The notes below the pieces were generated by a model. It saw only the letters and a program-made list of their open reading frames with translations. It was not told the origin of the DNA and made no database searches. Of a stretch of DNA of 64,000 nucleotides, positions 1-13,100 are shown one piece after another. The stretch lies in the NCBI RefSeq assembly GCF_023065955.2, contig NW_026623008.1:23246001-23310000 (forward strand), read 5' to 3'. The position numbers were made by a program, and so were the translations under genes. The DNA comes from Ursus arctos. Lineage: Eukaryota; Chordata; Mammalia; Carnivora; Ursidae. Numbering within the stretch: the stretch's first letter is position 1; each line of letters starts with the position of its first letter.

Positions 1-522
1 CGTTTTATACCTCTCAATTAGTCCTCGGAACAACTCTACAAAGAGGCTGCCCTCTTCACCAACGAGGAGACGGAGGCTCAGAGCGAGACGACTCTCGGGA
101 TCTCACAGCTGATCAGTAGCGCCCAGATCCAAGCCCACACCTGCCAGACTCAGAGACCTAGGCTCCCAGCCCCTGGTACGACTTCCCTAACATCACGACA
201 CCAGGCCCCTCCAAGGAAGACCCGTCTTAACCGGTCACCCCAAAGAAGGCACTGAAGCAAGTGCGAAGGCCCAAAAAGTGTGCCCTCCGCGCTCGGAGCC
301 CCAGCCCATCTGAGTTCAGAGAAGCCAGGATTCCCTGGTATTGGGGGGAGCGCAAACCGAGAAGAGAGGCATGGAGTACACACTCCCAGCCACGTCGGCC
401 AAAGGGGCCGCTCTGGGGGCGCTGCTGGCTGTCCCTCCCTGCTGTGGCCTGTGACTCAGACATAGTCTTGGGTGCACGCAGGCAGGCCTCCCACCCCCAC
501 CCCGTGCCCTACAGCCCCTCAC
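1..522. other. ADGRB2 intron (partial), with MIR-like fossil
   Basis: Intron downstream of coding exon 26. Bases about 1-170 resemble a degenerate minus-strand MIR (a truncated gaggagacggaggctcag segment). The final ADGRB2 exons are not found here. Confidence 0.6.
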
Positions 523-1139
523 CTCCAGGGAGCCCAGCTTCATGGCGGAGCCTGGCACAGTGCGGGGCATGGTCCGGCTGCGTTCCCCTGGCTCAGAGAC
601 TTGGCGGGCACTGGGCGTCGGCGGTGGCGGCTGGAAGGTCATCCCGTAGGGGTTCTGTAGAGACCCATAGGCAGGGCCCAGCCCCAGGCCTGAGTGGTCC
701 ACAGACAGGAAGCTGGGGTAGCCTTCCGGATGGGCCAGTGTCTTGGCAGCCCGCCGAGGGGTGCCCTCGGGCCGGGCCCTTGGGGGATCTTCACCAGCGC
801 CGCCCCCGCTGCCGGGCTGCAGGCTCAGAGTCCGCCGGGGCAGCACCATGTAGTCCCCCTCAGAGCCCGGCTCCGGCCGCAGCCATGTGAGGTCCAGCTG
901 CCGCAGGCCGCCTTCCCCGCACATATACACGGGGTTGGCCTCCTGTGGGGGCGGTGGCTCCCCCAGCCCTGGTGAGGCCGCCATGGGCACCAGGATATTC
1001 CCGGGCAGCGGCGAGAAGCTGAGGCCGCCCTCGGGACCCACGAGGCAGGACTTGGGCTCCTCGTCCTCGTCGAGGGACAGGCGGGACAGTGTGCCCGTGA
1101 TGGTAGATGGGTTGCAAGTGTTGACCTCCTTGAACAGAA
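523..1139 (-). CDS. ADGRB2: ADGRB2 coding exon 26, long cytoplasmic tail exon
   Basis: A 617-nt exon from [15 protein letters not shown] to MKLGSLE: an acidic patch ([10 protein letters not shown]), a Gly-rich stretch and a proline cluster [11 protein letters not shown], presumably an SH3/WW or scaffold-binding segment. Donor GAG|gtgagg at 522. The remaining tail exons are not in bases 1-522. Confidence 0.97.
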
Positions 1140-4100
1140 CTGAGGGCAGGAGTGGGAGAGAGGTAAGTCCTCAGGAGGAGGAGTCCCTGATGCCCCTGCC
1201 CGGGCTGGGTAGGTACCAAGCCCCTGAGCTCGGACTGAGTCCAAGGAGAGGAAACTGAGTCCTGGAGAGACGGCTAGGTGGTGGGTACTTTCTCACACAC
1301 GAGATGGGTTAAGAAGAGGGGTCAGACCGACCCAGAGGCCCACAGCAAGGCAGGGCAAGGGATGAAGCCAAGGCCCAGCTCCCATAGGTCAGCTCCCGGT
1401 GCAGGTCCTGACCTCTGACCCCCACAGCCCCAAGGCTGTGAAAACGGCCTTGCTCTTCCCTGTCCCACCCCCCACCCCCGGCAGCTCCTCCCCAGGAGCC
1501 AGAACTGGAAACACATTCTGGTAAGAATCATGGAAATGATATAATAACGTGACAGCCACTATACATCAAGCACCCTGCTAGGCAAATGTCCCCTAACTCA
1601 TTTAAGGCTCAGAGAAGTCAGCCGTTTGCCCAAAGTCACACAGTAAGTGGTGTTCACAGCTTTGACTCAACTTAGGGCTCTCTGACTCTACAGCTAAACC
1701 CCACAACCGGACTGTTCACAGGGCCTCCTGTGGTGGGGCTGCAGGCCCTCCCTCCCTTCTCGTCCACCCCTGGGGGCCATTCTCAGCTCTTGGACGGACT
1801 CACCTGTCTGACAAGCCAGATCCACATCCTTTTCAAAGTCTGACTATAGGCAGAGAGGAACAGAGCAGATGGGCAGAGAGAGGGTCCATGTATCAGGGTG
1901 GGGGGAGGGAGTTCAGGCCTCTCCCCAGCCACCCAGAGGGGCTGCCCTCGGCACACTGCCTGACGGAGCCCAGAGGGGCCCCTGACAGGGTCTTGTCCAG
2001 CCTCGGCCGACAGGTGGGAAAACTGAAAGGGGAAAAGACTGGCCCGATGCCACCAAGCTGTCAGTGACTGGGCCTGAATCAAACCCGATCTCTGTCCCCT
2101 CCCTGTCTCTCACCCCCTCCATGGATGCGAAGACGAACCTGGGGCAGGAGGACTAGGGGGGGCATACTCAGAGCCCACCCGCACCCCGCCGTGGCCTCCT
2201 CACTCACCAGGATCTGCAGCTGCCCGTTCTTACAGGAGTCAGGGGAGTCTTCACTCTCATCCGCCCGGCACACGCCCATCTGGCACTTCACCACGTCCTG
2301 GACCTGGGGGCAGCGGGTGCCTGCTGGGCCTGAGGCCACCACAGGGCCCCTGGCCACAGCGAGCTGTGCCTCCCACCCCAGACACCCAGGTGGGTGTGGA
2401 AGGAAAGAAGTGCATCCGGTGTAGGGGGAAGGTCAGAGGGGAGAAGGCGCCCTAGGAGGTCCGAAGGCCAAGGCCAAGGCTGCCCCATGCCACCAGCTTC
2501 CAAACCCAGCTGGGGGCCCGGTTAGGGATTGGCTCCTCCCCGTCGGCACAGGTGAAGTGGATGGGAGGGGGCGGGAGAAGCCCAGCCCCACCTCTCGGCG
2601 CAGGAAGCAGTGCACCGCAGTGATGACAAAGCCCTGCGCCGAGTTGAAGACAGCGAAGAGCGCCTGGAAGAGGACGGAGCGCCGGTCTGTCATGGCCAGG
2701 ACGGCCGACATCCAGGTGAGCGCCAGCAGGGGCAGCACCACGCAGGAGCTCCAGAGCGAGGCCCTGAGGACGGCAGCAGAGGGTGCATCAGGGTGACACT
2801 CCAGGGGACAGGACGGGGGTGGGGGTGGGGTGCTGAGTCCAGGCCTCTGTTCGGCCTGGGGCCCTTAAGCTGCCCAAGACTGGCAGGGCTCCGAATCCAA
2901 GACCTCAGCAATGTCCCCAAGCAGACAGAGGCCGAGGAGCTGAAGGCAGAGAGACAGAGAACAGAGACAGAGAGCGGAGAAGGGCGGCAGCGGGGCCAGA
3001 GCAGGGACCAGGAGAGGTGGGAGGGACAGACACCTGGGACTGAGCCCGAGGCAGCGTCAGGGGACGGAGACAGAGAAGGTAGAAAGAGCCGGTGGGAGAG
3101 AAGACGGGGAGGGAGGCAGATGTAGGTGCTGTGAGTTCCAGCCCCATTCTGCATGGAATCACAGGCCTGGGCTGCACCCCCAGAGATTCCAGGAGAGGCG
3201 GGAGGGGGCCGGACAGGAAAGCAGCAAACACGGGGAGAGAGCATGAGACGGGCAGGCCGACACAAACAAAGATCCAATGGTCAGAGAGCATGGAGGACGT
3301 GAGCGCACACATCTTTGGGCATGGGGTCAGGCCCAGTGCAGCAGAGCCTCTTCCCCCTCTCAGGTCCCCAAGGAGGCGGTGCCAAGCTCCCAGGGGGGCC
3401 CGCTCAGAGCCCTGGGCAGAAAGAGCGTAGCTGGGGCTGGCCGGAAAAGCCGGGGTCATAACCGAACCCACACATCCCCCACCTCCTTGAGCAGGGACGG
3501 CCAAGGGAAGGGGCAGATGGGCCCTGGCTTCCAGGCCCCAGAGCCAGCCCGCCCTTACCAGCTAGGGCCCACGTGGGCACAGCAGGGCAGGCTTGCCCTA
3601 CTGGGCCAGGTGCCACGCCCAGCCTACTCTGCCTCATGAGCACCCCGGTAGGAGAGTCAGGCAGGGGTGGGAACAGCTCTGGACAAGGCAGAGAGACGGG
3701 CAGGGGGCCAAGACCTGTCCTAGGAAGAGAAGTTCGGGGCTATTCAGCCTAGTGGAGGGGGGAGGGCAGGGGGGCGGGCACAGTGGTCTCCACAGCCCCT
3801 GGGGGCGCAGCCAAGACTCAGAAAGGGCCTAATCACAGTCATAAGAGCTACCACTGATTAGCCACCAGTCTTCTGCCAGGCCCTACACTGAACAATTTAC
3901 ATACATTAGTTCACACTGTGACCAAAACAACTCCAGTAAACAGGCATGGGGATCATTATCCCAATTTACCGATGAGGAAACTGGAGTGCGCCCAACTGGG
4001 AGAGAGAGACAGAGCTGGGATGCAGACCCAGCCCGGCCACCTCCAAAGCCCAGGCTTTTAACTGCTAGTTCTGAGACACTGGGTCAGGGAGGCAGACAGC

Positions 4101-7100
4101 AGCCCAGGCGAGAGGGAGCTTTCTCCCCTGCGCAGCTTCCCAGAGACAGTGCCGGCTGCCTCCAGAAGCAGTGAGCTTCCCCGACCCCGGAGGTGTGCAA
4201 GATAAAGCTGGAGCCCCACTGGTCAGGGAGGCTCCGATGGATTTCTGGCCCTGGGTGGGAGGTTGGGCCCAAGGCCCCTGGGGATTCGTTCATTCACTCC
4301 TTCTGCTCTTAACGTGGCTCTGATTTTAGGATCCTCGGCTTCCAGGGGGTATGTTGGTGAAATAGTTCTCCATCTCTAAGGGTCTCTGTCCCCCCAACTG
4401 ATTGTGAGATTCAATACCTCTAACATTCTAACTCTCAGATTCTAGGACAAGTGATAAGACTAGGATTCACTCATCCTAACATTCTTAGCTTCTGATTGTC
4501 TTATTCTAAGATTCTATCATTCCAAGGTTCTATGAGCTCAAAAATTCTAAGGGCCTAAGATTCTAAAAGCCTCTGTAGGTTGGGGGGGTATGAGGAGGGC
4601 TCTGCAGCTGTGCCTGGATAAAACATAAGCTGGGAGTGGGGGCAGGGGTGGGAGCAAGGGGTGGGCACAGGAACCCAGCATTTTCCAAGAGGCACAGACA
4701 TTCACTCCCCATTGCCCTTTGCCACGTCAATGCCAAGCCCTTGAGAGTGTGTGGCAGTTGGCAGGGCAGGGCAAGCTTTCCAGGGCACTGGGCTGATATC
4801 CCTCCTCCCCCCAACCGTGGGAACTGCCCCCCATTCTTTTGCCCCCGCCCGCCCCCACCCCCACCCCCCCGGGGGGCACAACTAACATGGCGTTCCTGGC
4901 CGAGGCTGAGCTGAGCAGGGGGCTGGGGACCGCTCCACACGCTGAGCAGGGGAGGAGCAGGCTGGCCCAGGGGCACCGCTCCGACCTCGGGGGCGGCACA
5001 GACATGGGAGAAGGGGGGAGACACATGGGAAGCGGGAGGAGACGGGGCAGCATGAGCCCCGAGTGGGGTGGGAGGGGGAGGGCAGACGAGAGAGAAAGAG
5101 GTGGGTTAGGGTGGGCGAGGGGCTTCAGCGGAGCACTCCAGGTGCCCACCTTGCCTGCACCCTTGATGCACCAAGGCCAGGGAGCCCTGGTGGCATCGGC
5201 AAGCCCTGAGTCTCCAAGAGTCCCGGCCCTCCCTCCCTGCATCATTTCTCACAAGGCCAAGTCACAGCCCCCTTACCCGGCCCTCTGCTTCTTGGACTTG
5301 TCCGAGATGCCATCACGTGCCATGAGCTTGTTGAAGACGATTATCCCAATGAGCATATTCACCTGGGGGTCCAGTGAGGGGGGGAGACAGGATCACCAGG
5401 TGCCCTCCTGGCAGGGAAACCCCCATGTTTCCCCTGGCAGGGAAACTCCCCCAAGAGCTGGAGTGCAGGGAGAAGGTAGAGCCCCTACGGCCACACCCTT
5501 CCCAGGATGCTAAAGGGGCACATACCAGGACAATGACAGCTGCAGGGCCCACAAAGGCATAGAGCAGGCCGCCCTCCAGGGAGAGCCAGCAGCTGGGGTG
5601 GAGGGAAAAGGGGGGGGCATCAGATACCACCACTCAGTGCCCCCTGGGCTGCTGATGGGGCAGAGCCTCCAGCTGGGTGACAGTGAGCCTTGGACTCCGG
5701 CTGAGCCTCAGTTTCCCCTCTAACAAAGACCCAGCCCTGAGCCCACCATGGGTATCGAACAAGGTTGATCCCTGAGCTAAGTGGTTCTTAGAGATCACCC
5801 CCAATCCCAGCACATCCTTTTACAGTTAGGGAAACAGAGGCTCAGAGACAGGGAAGAATTGGCCCACAGCACGGCAGGCATGGGCCAGGACCGCAGTCTG
5901 AGAAGACCCCATGCCCAGTGTGATGCCCAAACAGGTCCACTAACCCCCTGCTGCCCACCACGGGAGGCCCACGTACTAGCTGGATGTACCATATCCTTTG
6001 GTGCGGGTAAAGCCAACAGACACAGCCACCACAAGGGCCGGCAGACCTGGAGGAGTGGGGAGGGGGGCACAGTGAGACGGCTGTGGGCTCTCCGAGCTGT
6101 CTCATCCTCCCAGCCCCAGCGCGGGTGACCCCGGGGCCCAGAGAGCGGGGCCAGGGCCAAAGCTGACCCTGTCCTGCTGCTCCTGCCCCCACGGCCCAGC
6201 CACAGAGGCCAGCACGGGCCCTGCTCACCCCAGCCCAGGCACAGGAAGCGCTTGCGAACCAGGCGGGTACGCATCCGTCCGATGACAGCCAGGTAGGACT
6301 GCCAGGCCTCCGTGAGCACCCAGCAGAAGGAGGAGAGGAAGAAGAAGTGCAAGAAGGCGGCAATCATGGTGCACACACCCTGCGGGGAGAAGGAGGGAGG
6401 GAGTGGCCCTGAGCAGCCACGGAGGTGGACGGCGCCAGGCTTCCCACACCCCACGCTGGGCGCCGCCGGCCGCCCACCCGAGCTCCGCCCCCCACAGAGC
6501 CCTGTCAGGCACCCCCGCCTTTCTGCACCCACACACAGCACGACACGGGCCTGGTGACACGCACACAGCACCCCGCATCCGGGAGGCAGGCGGGCAGGCA
6601 GGCCACCCCCACACAGACATGGCTGGCGGGGAGGGGGACAGACGGGAGCGGCTGTGCCACGCGTGGCCTTCACAGCGCGGGCCGAGGGGGCAGAGGGCGG
6701 GACGGCCAGCCGAGGTCATCCACAGGCACGTGGCACGAAGAGGCCCGGCTCGGGCTCCACAGATGAAACCCGCCTGACGCATGGGCATGCCAGCTCAGCT
6801 CACACACATGTTCCCAGCCGCACACATCCACCACTCGAGTACACACACCCCTCTCCGATGGCCTCACGTCCACTCACACACGCTCCTTCCCACTCCTACC
6901 CTCCCCCAACACAGGGCCCGGGTGTATACAGACAGCCGCCATGTGGGCACATCCGTGCAGACACACGCGCACCGTCTCCGGCAACACTCTCCGCCCTCAG
7001 CCCTTCCGCTCCACTCTCACCCTGGCGCCCGTGCCCTGCACCTGCCTTGCTCAGCACCCGTGACTGGCCCACGAGGATCAGGATGTTGGATGCCAGGATG

Positions 7101-10100
7101 GACAGGCAGAAGTTCAACAAGATGATGGAGCGCTCGGATTTTATGAACCTGAGAGGGCACGGTGGGCAGGGAAGGAGGAGCTAGCCGCCCCGCCCAAGCG
7201 AGGCCGGCTGGCCACCTCCCGCTGCACCCTGCCCGGCGTCCCACCTACCTCCAGAAGGCGGCGTAGATGGCAAGGAGGGTGAGCAGCGCCATGCAGGACA
7301 CGGCGCAGCCAATCACGAGGGGGACCGAGGGGGAGCCTGCCATCTCCAGGGTCTAGGAGGGTGAGCAGGCGGTTCACCGGTCACTGGGCCAGGCGCCTGC
7401 AGGGGTGCCCTCCCCCTCCCCACTTCCTGTCTAGCCCCGACCGGCACCTACACCTTCCTCACACTCGCCGTCGTATCCACGTGTGCACAGGGCAGACAGA
7501 GTCACACACATGGACGTGCGTTTACGCTTGGCTGCCCGCACTTCACTACACACAACCAGACACGCACGTGTGTGTACACACATGCCATTGCCCACCAGCA
7601 CACGTCCCTAGGCACACGTCGTCCCTGTGAGCACCCTCCTGGCGGCACGGACTTCTGTATGCAGTCCCCCGAGGGCACCTGCTCAGATGCCCGCGCGGGG
7701 TCACCCAGGTCCCCGCAGACACCGCCACAGATGGCTCCTGGCAACCGGGGAGAGGCCCCGCCCACCGAGCCCAGGCACCTCCCTCCCGCTCACCAGGTCC
7801 TTGGGCGGCTGGGCCAGCACGGCAAAGGTGGACAGGTGCTGGCACTGGCAGCGAGTGTGGGCTGCCTGCGTCTCCAGCGTCTGGCAGCTCTCAGTGTCCC
7901 AGTCCCCCGAGCTGGCGTCTCTGGAGTCAGGAGAGAGGTGCAGTGATACCCAGCCCAGCTCCGTGGCCCCACCCCCGGTGCTGGCGGAAATCCAGGGTAA
8001 GGCCACATCCAAGAGGCCAGTGGCTGGGAGCCCCAGGATGTGCCCTGGACCCCTCAGGCTGAGGACAGCCCCAAGGAACCCACTCGCCCTCCAGGTGAGA
8101 TAGCCGCCCGACAGAGAAGTGCTAGTGCTGCACCCCACACACAGAGCCCCTGCCCAACTCACGCTCTGGAGTAGTCCCAGCTGGCGCAGTGGGGATCCGT
8201 GGTGCCCTGGGGAGCAGAGGTCACGAGTGCAGCGTGGGGTGGGGAGCTCACCACCCTGGACTACCACCCATCCTGCCGCGGCAGGCCCCACACAGGCCGG
8301 AGGTTCGGCCCGCTATCGGATAGGCCTTTGGCTGCCCACGATGGGGTATCCCCGGGGTGACCGTCTGGGCCCCCACTCACGTTGATGATGTAGGAGAGCT
8401 CCACGGTGATAAGGGGCTCAGCTGGTGGCTGGGTAGGGGGCCGCACAGTCACTGTCATCACCCTGGATGTGACGGCCAGCGGGGGTCTGGGGGACAGGTA
8501 CTGAGGTCAGCTCCTGCCAGCGGCAAGAACCCGAAGGTGCTCTGGATAAGGGGCAGGGGGCTACCAGGGAGCCATGGCCTGGGAATGGCCTAGACTAGTT
8601 CAGTGGGGCCCGGGACTTCAGGAGAGGTCTAGAGCTCAGTCCCACAGCCCTGGTCCCGGGGAAGCCTCTGGAAGCTGCACAGACATCTGAGAAGCACCTG
8701 TGTCCCTAGCCAGGCAATAGTGCCCAAGGTCCAGGAGGCTGCAGAGGGAACTCCCCGCGGTCAGCATAAGCTCAGTCCTCTTCCCCAGGTGGCCCCTCCA
8801 CTCTTCCCCGGGGACTCACCTGGGGGGTGGCAGGATGAGGCCGAGTGTGCGGTAGAGCACAGCACCGATCACAAAGTAGGACGACGACTCCTCGGGGTCT
8901 GCCGGCAGGAGGCGCTGGTGGGAGTGGCCGGGGCCAGGGGGCACGGTTCCTGGGCCCCTCCCCCTGCCAGGGCTGCCCACTGGGCCAGAGGCAGCGGGCT
9001 TCCCTGGGGAGGAGAGGCTGAGCACCTCCTTGGGTAGGAAGAGGCGGTCCTCCGAGTGCCGCACCCAGTCCTTCATGCCCCTGCGGCCACGCATGGGGAA
9101 CGTGATGTCGCTGGACACGGCGGAGACCGGTTCGCGCTGAATGCTGATCACTGCAACCCGCACCAGACACGGAGGGACAGAGGCAGCAGGAGAGTCACAG
9201 GGGAAGAAACAGAAAGGGGAGAGGCAGACACCGAGGTTGGTGCAAACACACGGGTGGGGGACACGCGCACAGAGAAACCACCCGCGGTGTGGGAGGGGAG
9301 AAGAGAGGGACAGAGATACAAGGAAGGGATGAAATGAGGGAGAGAGGAAAAAGAGGAAGAGCCGTCAGATACCATCCCTCCCCCCACAGCGGCCTGGGTT
9401 CTGCCCTCTCCAGTCCCCGCCCCCTAGCCTGCCTCCTGGTACCCAGGTTGTCTGTGACAATCAGAGAGCTCTGGAAGGCCTTGAGGGCATCGCCCACCAG
9501 GTGAATGAAGTCCTCCACGACACGCAGCAGGTGCACAGAGCCAGGGGATACCTGGAGACAGACAACAGATTAGGGTCCGAGGCAGGGGTGGGTCCTGGGG
9601 GAAAAGGCCTGGAAGCCCAGCCCCTCACCTGCTGAGCATCATCCCACTTTTCCTTGTTCTCTGCATCCACCATGAAGCTCACCACCTGGAAGAAGCGCTG
9701 CGGGCAAGAGCCACGGGTGTCAGGAGATCCCAGCCCCAGGGACCGTGGCTTCCCCCCAACAATCACACGTCACCCCCCCAGACTCTGCCACAGGGAGCCC
9801 AACCTCCCGCTTCAGTCTAGGGGGCCCTCCTTCCTTCTGGTGGGGCAGGGCGGTACCTGCACGTCGTCAGCCGAGGGCACATAGGTGGCCCTCTTGAAGG
9901 TGTCAGTGACATTCCTCAGAATGTCCACAGAGAAGAGTAGGTCCCCACTGTAGTAAGTGCGCCGGGCGAGCAGCTCCTGCAGGCTGCGTACCACTTGTGA
10001 CATGCCCTCCCCTGCCAGCATGCGCTGCCCCTTGGCCAGGTGCTCCCGAAGCTGCAGGGGACAGGCGGGCTGCTGTTACCATGCGGTCAGGAACTGGGAC

Positions 10101-13100
10101 CGGCCGCTGGCCCATCCTGCTCCACTCCACCCACTGCTTGCATCCAAGAGGGGGAGAGAGGGGGAAAAGGTCAGAGAGAGCTGCTCAGAGGGGCTCATAG
10201 GAGACAGAGTCCAAGAAAAAGACCTAAAGATACTTGAAAAAGACCAAAATAGAAACAGCTGGAGAAGGGAGGCGCTCAGATGTGCACATAAAAGATGACA
10301 GGCCCGGCACAGGGACAAGGCGCCTCCCCAGCCCAGAGGGGTCATGCGCACTCGGAAGCGTAAGGCACCCTCACTATCACTGTCTTTCAAACACGAGCTC
10401 CGCGTGCAAACGCAAGCACCAAATACAGTCAGACACGCAGGACACACAGGCCACGTTCGCTGCCGACATTCTTCACCCCCCGGCAGGCCCTGGGCTGGGC
10501 ACTGCGGACCCAAAAATAAATCCAATTTTGTCTCTGCCTTTAAGGAGCTCCCAGTCTAAGGGGACACAGACATTCTGAAGAGCATTCGTGACACCTCATG
10601 ACTGGGAGGCTCGGGGGACCGGAGGAGCACAGGAGGTGCCAGGAATAAGGGAAGACACTGGAGAGTCAGGCCTGGAGGTATGAGTAGGAGTGTGCTGGGC
10701 AAGGAGAGTCACTGCCAGGCAGAAGTGGGCATGGCATATGTATGCCAGGGCACACGGGCAAGAGCAGGAAGCAAGGTCCCTCCACCCCCTTGCCGAGCCT
10801 GGGACAGATCCTGGGCCGCTCCAGCCCGGCGGGGCACCCTCACCGACAGGTACAGGTAGCGGTACTCGTGGGAGATGCAGCGGGCGAAGCTGGGCAGACC
10901 CCAGTAGGCCACGCCCTGGGCACTGAGGAGACAGCGGCGGCTGGCAGACCCTGCAGGGAGACAGGAGGGGACGCGGGGTTGGGTGTGGGGGCCGGACTCC
11001 TACCCACTTCACCCCACACCTGAGCATGGAGGCTCAAACAGGTGGGGGGGGCCAGAAAGGAGTGAGCAGGAAGGGCGGGGGTGGGGCTTCGGGGAGAGCC
11101 ACCCCCCTCACCTGAGGCGTTGGGGGGGCACTTGTTGTAGATGATCTCGCCCGCAGCCGCCTTCTTCCACGTCATCAGCATCACGTACTCATCCCTGCAC
11201 ATCTCGTGGAAGGCTGTGGGGACAGTGGAAGGGCTCAGCTAGGCCCACAGGCTTGTCCCTCGACCCCCCGGCGTCCTGCGGCCGATACCTGGACATCTCT
11301 TCTCACTGCAAGGCTTCACCTCCTCTCCAGTGCCCTCGCAGGGGTAGCCCTGCGCGCCCGTGGCCTGGCACATGCGGAATCGGCGCTGCCAGCCCGTGTC
11401 ACACGTCTTGGAGCACAGGCTCCACGCGTTCCACGGCCCCCACTTGCCATCTGCGGCTGCAGGAGAAGGGGGGCGTGAGTGGCCCCAGGTGCCCCCCGGG
11501 GGTGGGACTGCCACCTGCCACCCTTGCACCCAGCACTCACCCGGGCACTCGAGGTTGCTGCACTCGCGGGTGTCCGTGAGGGCCCCCGTACACGTGGCCC
11601 AGGCTGGGCCCGCCACACTGCACTTCCGGCTGCGCTGCTGGGTCCCGTTGGCACAGGATGTGGAACACGGGCCCCAGGGACCCCATTCTAGCCACTGGCC
11701 TTCCACTGCATGGGGAGACACAAGCAGGGGTGGCCGTTGAGCAAAGGGTGTGGGGACCAGTGGGGGAAGGGAGATGGCAAAGCCTGCTAGGCATTCAGAC
11801 TTGAACCGGGCCAGACCCACGGGACAGGGGTGGATGAAGGGGGGCTGCAGTTGGCAGGTGGTGCCTGGGCCTGGCCCTGCCTGCCTGTCACCAGCTCCAG
11901 GAGCACAGGATACCTCTGCGCTCAGCACCAAGGCGGCACTTGCTCTCTTTTGGTTAGGGAAATGGGCCCCAGGGACAGCTTTGGAACTTTGTCTACTCTT
12001 AAGCCCAGATCTGTGTCCCTTCACAGCCGGGCTGGCCATGAGCACCGAAGGGCAACGAACAGGAAGGGTATCCCGGGACTTAGGGGAAGGGGCGGCCTTC
12101 TTTTGACAGGGTTAGAGTGTGCCAAGTCTGGGCCGCGCCACATCACCTCCCACGCTGGCAGGTACACTTTGCCAGTCTCCCCATGCTTGGTTCAAGTTCA
12201 TGGGCCCCAGGGACAGGGCACTGGACCTGGCTGCCTCCCCTGGGTCTCCCGACCCCCACCCGGCTGGGCAGCGCCCGCCTGGAAGCCCACGGGCGCTACT
12301 GACCCGGGCAGGCAGCCATACTGCAGAGCTTAGTCTGCAGCTCGGGACCCTCGCAGGCCTTGCCGCCGTGCTGGGGGGGCACGCAGGTCCGCATCCGGCT
12401 CCGGGACCCCCGCCCGCAGCTGCGGGAGCACAGGCTCCAGGACCCCCACTCCTCCCACACGCCGTGCACTGCAAGGAAGCACGTGGCCGGTGGCTGGGCG
12501 GCACTTTGGCCCTGCCCACTGCCCATCCGCCCACCAATCAGGAGCTCCGGCAGCTCTGCGACCGCTCCTCATTGGCTCTGCATTGGGCCCCAGGACTCCG
12601 CCCTTTGGGGGGGATGTGGAAGACCTGGGGCTAACAGTCCCAACTCACACAGGATCCCTCCTGTGGACACCAGGGCAGGGAGACTAGGACCGACCCAGGA
12701 GGGGAGCCGGGGCTCCTCCTCTCCTGGGGGCACGGGAAAGCCCAGGAAAGGGCTGAAGTTCCACCCCAGCCTACCCCACCCCAGCCCTCCCGATGCCCGG
12801 ACCCAAAGCAAGAATCCAACGTGACAGGCCTGGGGCAAGAGTAGTGCCCCTCCCAACCCCAAGCGCATGGACACACAAAGAGACATGAACCTCTACACGG
12901 ACACTGACACAGAGAGCTCACACTCTGGAACACAGCTTTGCCCCAGCCTTCTGCAAGCTCTTGCCACACTCCTGGGTGCTGACACCCCCTTCCCAGGTAG
13001 CCCTACTCTAAATCCATGGCCAGGAGCTGGCCATGGCCTAGGCACTGCTGCACTCCTCAGGGAACAAGGACCAGGACTGGCTGAGGCAGTCCCCACCTCC

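Larger units (their letters stand above)
2764..4886. other. ADGRB2 intron between TM6/7 exon and cassette exon
   Basis: A 2.1 kb intron. It has a purine-rich gaga/ggga tract at about 2930-3130, a minus-strand MIR at about 3835-4075 (gatgaggaaactgg), a degenerate attcta repeat at 4320-4570, and a strong C-run block (plus strand) at 4842-4870 beside the cassette exon donor. No coding sequence seen. Confidence 0.7.
5593..7045. other. Introns around TM3-TM5 exons, MIR fragments and CA-rich tract
   Basis: 5690-5900 holds short MIR fragments (gcctcagtttcccc; agggaaacagaggctcag). 6480-7030 is a CA/CG-rich low-complexity intron with many short cacaca runs. No coding sequence beyond the listed exons. 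Confidence 0.6.

Noticed and set aside
7038..7045. GT dinucleotide four bases after the TM2 exon as the real donor
   Set aside because: It would add GCAG to the message and frameshift TM3, so the GC donor is preferred.
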